Positions 60,894-64,000 of a stretch of DNA of 64,000 bases are shown here, in pieces (position 1 is the first letter of the stretch; each line of letters opens with the position of its first letter). Position numbers and translations under genes: made by a program. The notes below the pieces were generated by a model. That model made no database searches, was not told where the DNA came from, and saw nothing but the letters and a program-made list of their open reading frames with translations. Origin of the DNA: Hungatella sp. UBA5385. Its GTDB lineage: Bacteria; Bacillota; Clostridia; Lachnospirales; Lachnospiraceae. The stretch is from positions 48,914-112,913 of the forward strand of contig DHOR01000044.1 of the NCBI GenBank assembly GCA_002409995.1. Reading direction: 5' to 3'.

Positions 60894-61169
60894 ATGAAAT
60901 ACACGAATAGTGTTGCAATTATTAGGACAAGGAAAGGTAATACTGAAGGTTGCCACATGGTATCTACATATGCGTATCAGCAGTTGATGCCAAATCAGTT
61001 TGTATATGATGGATATTTTTGCAAATGGTTTGAGCTTTCTGAAAATGTCGGAGGGCAAGTCAAAATAAGGACATTCGACAAATTGGAACATGCAGGGATT
61101 GTTTTTGAGAATGTTATTACATTTGATAATGTTGTTGAAATTGAATTGCTATCAGAGCATGATTTTTAA
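60894..61169 (+). CDS. Phage protein, unknown
   Basis: A 91-residue protein. ATG 60894 has CGGAGG 10 nt upstream and is preferred over an upstream in-frame ATG at 60834 lying inside the previous gene. No recognised domain. Confidence 0.55.
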   Translation: MKYTNSVAIIRTRKGNTEGCHMVSTYAYQQLMPNQFVYDGYFCKWFELSENVGGQVKIRTFDKLEHAGIVFENVITFDNVVEIELLSEHDF

Positions 61170-61252
61170 TTAATAAAATTAAGATTTAACTGAATAACAG
61201 AAAGGAGGCGGAAGCCCCGGCCGGGAGAAGATATCTGGTTTCCTTTCGAAAA

Positions 61253-62563
61253 ATGAGTGTTGTATATAGTTTTAAAGAGATTATTGAGGCACAGAAAATG
61301 CCATTGGATTATAAGATTGAAAAGGCTGTTGAAGCCATTCGGCAGGCATTTCAACTGTCAAAGAATTCAGTAGGTGTAGCTTTTAGCGGAGGAAAGGACT
61401 CTACGGTTCTTTGGCACCTGATCCGTACCTATTTCCCAGATGAGAAATATCATGTGATTTTTGGCAACACCACAGTTGAGTTTCCGGAAAGCCTAAAATT
61501 TGCCAGGAAGCTGGGTGAAGAGTGGAGTAACGAGAACGTACAGTTCCATGAGGTGCTGCCAGGTAAGCTGACAGAAGACGGCTTGAAGTACAATGCACAG
61601 AAAGAAATTCTGGAGTGGCTGATTGCGGAGGGACGTATTGATGAAGTCCTTAAAAAAGATGGTAAATTGAAATCAACCCTGTCCCTGGAGCGCAAGGCTA
61701 CACCAGAGATGTGGGAGGACTTCCGATCTAGGGGATTGGTTTGGAAGGCAGGAACCATGAAGTCATTTAACTGGTGTGTTGACCAATATGGTTATCCGAT
61801 ACTGGGGAAGGCAGCATCGAAACTGACAACCAGACGGATTAACATTGATTGCTTTTTGAGATTTTCAAATTCCGATTCAGAAAAAGAGGAGACGCTGGAA
61901 TACTATGAGCTGATTCGGCAGGTGAAGACATCTAATCACTGCTGCTCAATTCTCAAGAAAGAGCCATCAGAAAAGAAACAGGCAGAGCTTGGTGTTGATG
62001 TGATACTGAAGGGGCTAATGGCAGCTGAGAGCCATGCAAGACTATTATCCTTTGCAACCAGGGGCTACATTTTCATGAGCCACCGGCCACATGCACCAGA
62101 GTTTTATCATGTATCTCCACTTGGTATTTGGCGGGATGAGGATATCTGGGAGTACATAAACCGATTTAAGGTGCCTTATACCTCACTGTACGACATGGAG
62201 TACACGAACCACAAAGGTGAGATCTGCCATATCAAGCGGAATGGCTGTGTCGGCTGCTGTACCGATATTGCCTTTAAAGATAACCATATGTCAGTACTGC
62301 GACAGACGCATCCGGAACGCTGGGAGCAGCAAATGAAATCAGGGCTTGGAGAGCAACTGATAAAACTCCAGAAGTACAAGAGCAACGGAAGAGTGAACTA
62401 CCTGAATATCGCTCAAAACATAGAGGCTGCATTAGACATGAGACCGTGTGCCTTTGATGATATCGGAGAGCGTATTGAATCAGATGATATAACATCGAGT
62501 GAGTATGATAGTGAGATTGATAATGAAGTATATGAGCAATTATCTTTATTCTCGTTTTTATAA
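61253..62563 (+). CDS. PP-loop (PAPS-reductase-like) phage enzyme with sliding-clamp motif
   Basis: A 436-residue protein of the phosphoadenosine phosphosulfate reductase family. The PP-loop is VAFSGGKDSTVLWHL at ~42-56. C-terminal cysteines NGCVGCCTD (~357) plus CC at ~227 suggest an iron-sulfur or thiol site. HRPHAPEFYHVSPLGIWRDEDI matches the family. Real PAPS reduction is unlikely in a phage; DndC-like and IbrA-like relatives act on nucleic acids. The C-terminus ends in QLSLF (429-433), the exact bacterial sliding-clamp-binding consensus. The RBS is poor: GGAGG is about 45 nt away. A Dam-type methylase follows. Confidence 0.82.
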   Translation: MSVVYSFKEIIEAQKMPLDYKIEKAVEAIRQAFQLSKNSVGVAFSGGKDSTVLWHLIRTYFPDEKYHVIFGNTTVEFPESLKFARKLGEEWSNENVQFHEVLPGKLTEDGLKYNAQKEILEWLIAEGRIDEVLKKDGKLKSTLSLERKATPEMWEDFRSRGLVWKAGTMKSFNWCVDQYGYPILGKAASKLTTRRINIDCFLRFSNSDSEKEETLEYYELIRQVKTSNHCCSILKKEPSEKKQAELGVDVILKGLMAAESHARLLSFATRGYIFMSHRPHAPEFYHVSPLGIWRDEDIWEYINRFKVPYTSLYDMEYTNHKGEICHIKRNGCVGCCTDIAFKDNHMSVLRQTHPERWEQQMKSGLGEQLIKLQKYKSNGRVNYLNIAQNIEAALDMRPCAFDDIGERIESDDITSSEYDSEIDNEVYEQLSLFSFL

Positions 62564-62588
62564 TTGGGAGAGGAGCCTGACTCAAAAC

Positions 62589-63407
62589 ATGAAAGCAATA
62601 ATGAAATACCCTGGTAGCAAATGGAGTATTGCAGACTGGATCATAAGCTTCTTTCCAGAACATCACAGTTATGTCGAAACCTTCTGCGGTAGTGCTGCTG
62701 TATTATTCAATAAGCCACGTTCGAATATCGAGACCATAAATGATAAAGATGGGGACGTTGTAAACTTATTTGAATGGATCAGGAAGGATCCAGAGCGGTT
62801 GGCGAGAGAAATATACCTTACTCCATATGCACGACAGGTTTATGAGGACGCATATAAAAAAGTGCCAACAAATGATTTTGAAAGAGCGGTTAATTTTTAC
62901 ATACGGCTAAACATGGGACATGGTTTCCGTACAACCGGCGAAAAAGTCGGTTGGAAGAACGATGTGCAAGGTCGGGAACGGGCATATGCATCACAAGATT
63001 GGCGTAATCTCCCAGAAAAGATTATGGAGGCAACTGAAAGGCTCAGAGGGGTTCAGATTGAAAATAAACCAGCAGTTGAGTTGATAAAGAGATTTAATCA
63101 TCCGAGAGTGCTTATCTATAATGACCCACCTTATATTTTAGACACCAGACATGGAAAACAATATAAGCACGAAATGTCAGATGATGAGCATGAAGAACTT
63201 TTGGATACCTTAATGCTTCACAAAGGACCTGCGATGATTAGTGGTTATAACTCTGAGTTGTATAATCGAAAATTAAAAGATTGGTACCGGGAAGAGACAA
63301 CCTGTTATTCACAGATCTGCACTAAAAAGCGTGAAGTATTATGGATGAACTTTGAGCCTGCAGGGCAGATGCGTTTGTCTGACTTCCCAGAGGTGATGCC
63401 TGAATAA
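62589..63407 (+). CDS. Dam-type (D12 class) DNA adenine N6-methyltransferase
   Basis: A 272-residue methylase of the D12/Dam class. The SAM site is KYPGSKWSIADWI and VETFCGSAAVLF; the catalytic motif IV is NDPPYI. ATG 62589 is chosen because the protein then begins MKAIMKYPGSK as in the family; a longer frame overlaps the preceding gene. Specificity cannot be read from sequence. It may protect phage DNA from host restriction or alter regulation. Confidence 0.92.
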   Translation: MKAIMKYPGSKWSIADWIISFFPEHHSYVETFCGSAAVLFNKPRSNIETINDKDGDVVNLFEWIRKDPERLAREIYLTPYARQVYEDAYKKVPTNDFERAVNFYIRLNMGHGFRTTGEKVGWKNDVQGRERAYASQDWRNLPEKIMEATERLRGVQIENKPAVELIKRFNHPRVLIYNDPPYILDTRHGKQYKHEMSDDEHEELLDTLMLHKGPAMISGYNSELYNRKLKDWYREETTCYSQICTKKREVLWMNFEPAGQMRLSDFPEVMPE

Positions 63408-63490
63408 ATGTACATTGAGAATTGAATATTGATAGTTGGTAGGGATTAAGGTATTATACCAAGTATAACAATACAAAGGAGGAGAACTAT

Positions 63491-63685
63491 ATGCTTCTAC
63501 TATTATTTCCAATAGTTGTACTTATCTTTGGAATGAGGTATGCATTTTGGGATGTTGAAATTGATGAAAGTAAACTTCCTGAGGGTATGAGCCTAGAACA
63601 AGGACAAAAGAGAAATAAAAAATTTGGATACATATTTACCACAGCAGGCGCAATAATGTTAATACTTCATTTAGTCATATTTTAA
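63491..63685 (+). CDS. Small two-helix membrane protein
   Basis: A 64-residue protein with two membrane helices (LLLLFPIVVLIFGMRYAFW and IFTTAGAIMLILHLVIF) joined by a charged loop. AAAGGAGG precedes the ATG. Function unknown. Confidence 0.65.
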   Translation: MLLLLFPIVVLIFGMRYAFWDVEIDESKLPEGMSLEQGQKRNKKFGYIFTTAGAIMLILHLVIF

Positions 63686-63690
63686 TTTTT

Positions 63691-63729
63691 AAAACCAACT
63701 AACAATAATCGGTAGTTGGTTTTTTATTG
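63691..63729 (+). terminator. Terminator within the phage early region
   Basis: AAAACCAACTA pairs with TAGTTGGTTTT around an 11-nt loop, followed by TTATT. Confidence 0.85.
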
Positions 63730-63754
63730 CCCAAAATCAGAAAGAAGGGATAAG

Positions 63755-63964
63755 TTGACTCATAAAGAAAAACAAGCAGCTGAGCTTCACTCTGCACAGG
63801 CAAGAGCAGCAAAGGCTGAATACATACTAAGAGGTCCCAGACCACAGACTCACAGCGCGACAATGCCGGCTTATGCTTATACGGTGGCTTGTCCGGATCC
63901 GAAGCTGAGAGAGCCACCTAGGGTTGCTATGCAGAGACTTTTGTTGGGAGGTAAGCAGGCATGA
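63755..63964 (+). CDS. Small phage protein, unknown
   Basis: A 69-residue protein beginning at TTG 63755 (AGAAGGGA upstream gives it a good RBS; an ATG at 63716 lies in the terminator). Ala/Arg-rich N-terminus (HKEKQAAELHSAQARAAKAE). Overlaps the next gene by ATGA. Function unknown. Confidence 0.5.
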   Translation: MTHKEKQAAELHSAQARAAKAEYILRGPRPQTHSATMPAYAYTVACPDPKLREPPRVAMQRLLLGGKQA

Positions 63965-64000
63965 TTATGAGATGCTTACAGGCCATTGCAATTGCGATAG
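63961..64000 (+). CDS. Start of a further phage gene (cut by window edge)
   Basis: ATG 63961 overlaps the previous stop, with GGGAGG upstream. Only 13 codons are visible (MIMRCLQAIAIAI), too few to identify. Confidence 0.4.
   Translation, partial: MIMRCLQAIAIAI

Larger units (their letters stand above)
46640..64000. mobile_element. Prophage (left part), inserted in cotJC
   Basis: From the cotJC break onward the genes are phage-like: serine recombinase, ImmA/repressor, Cro, early genes, ATPases, DUF669, helicase, primase-helicase, RusA and methylase. Gene packing is tight with ATGA overlaps. Terminase, capsid and lysis genes are beyond the right edge. Confidence 0.88.

Overview
The window looks like the chromosome of an endospore-forming Lachnospiraceae (Clostridium cluster XIVa) bacterium, with the left part of a prophage at its right end. 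Low-GC Gram-positive features support this: strong AGGAGG ribosome binding sites, an Ile T-box in front of ileS, spoIID/spoIIQ and cotJABC spore genes, an NfnAB transhydrogenase, and a GGGtGRT gene beside a NifU-like gene. Species cannot be named from sequence alone.

Chromosomal part, about 1-46640. From the left: the 5' end of an mgtA-like P-type ATPase behind a long attenuator-type leader; a HEAT protein/glycosyltransferase pair; an rsmH-like methyltransferase; thyA divergent from two tandem DHFR genes; nfnAB; a MATE exporter; an NlpC/P60 wall hydrolase; a NifU-like/GGGtGRT pair; a VbhA-Fic toxin-antitoxin pair; a Ku/ligase end-joining pair; a PPC-domain gene; a lipoprotein with a duplicated tail; an IS66 remnant fused to an SGNH hydrolase; LysR divergent from gudD; a TetR-adaptor-RND efflux operon; a LexA-type-box-controlled YolD/Y-family polymerase pair; an alpha/beta hydrolase; tRNA-Glu(CTC); pncB with a PRTase-like partner; an approximately 500-nt gene-free transcript-like region (candidate large RNA); T-box-ileS-glgP; marR with a flavin-fold protein; spoIID-spoIIQ; a CBS protein; a FAD/Rieske oxidoreductase; and the cotJ spore-coat operon.

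Prophage part, about 46640 to the end. The third cotJ gene, cotJC, is cut after 33 matching codons. The sequence then runs into a terminator and a large serine recombinase pointing at the junction. Next come an ImmA/repressor pair with repeated operators, a divergent Cro-like gene, a string of small early genes, and a replication and recombination module: SbcC-like ATPase, Sak4-like ATPase, DUF669, DEAD/DEAH helicase, primase-helicase, iteron-type origin and RusA. A PP-loop (PAPS-reductase-like) enzyme and a Dam-type methylase follow. The right attachment site, structural genes and lysis genes lie outside the window.

The most interesting points are: (1) interruption of spore gene cotJC by a serine-recombinase prophage, which could be a sporulation-linked excision switch; (2) a candidate large structured RNA between pncB and ileS; (3) sliding-clamp-binding motifs at the C-termini of two phage proteins, including the PP-loop enzyme; (4) an ImmA-like protein with zinc ribbons and a tail resembling the DnaX (tau) C-terminus; (5) an iteron-type phage origin; and (6) an IS66 TnpA-SGNH chimera.
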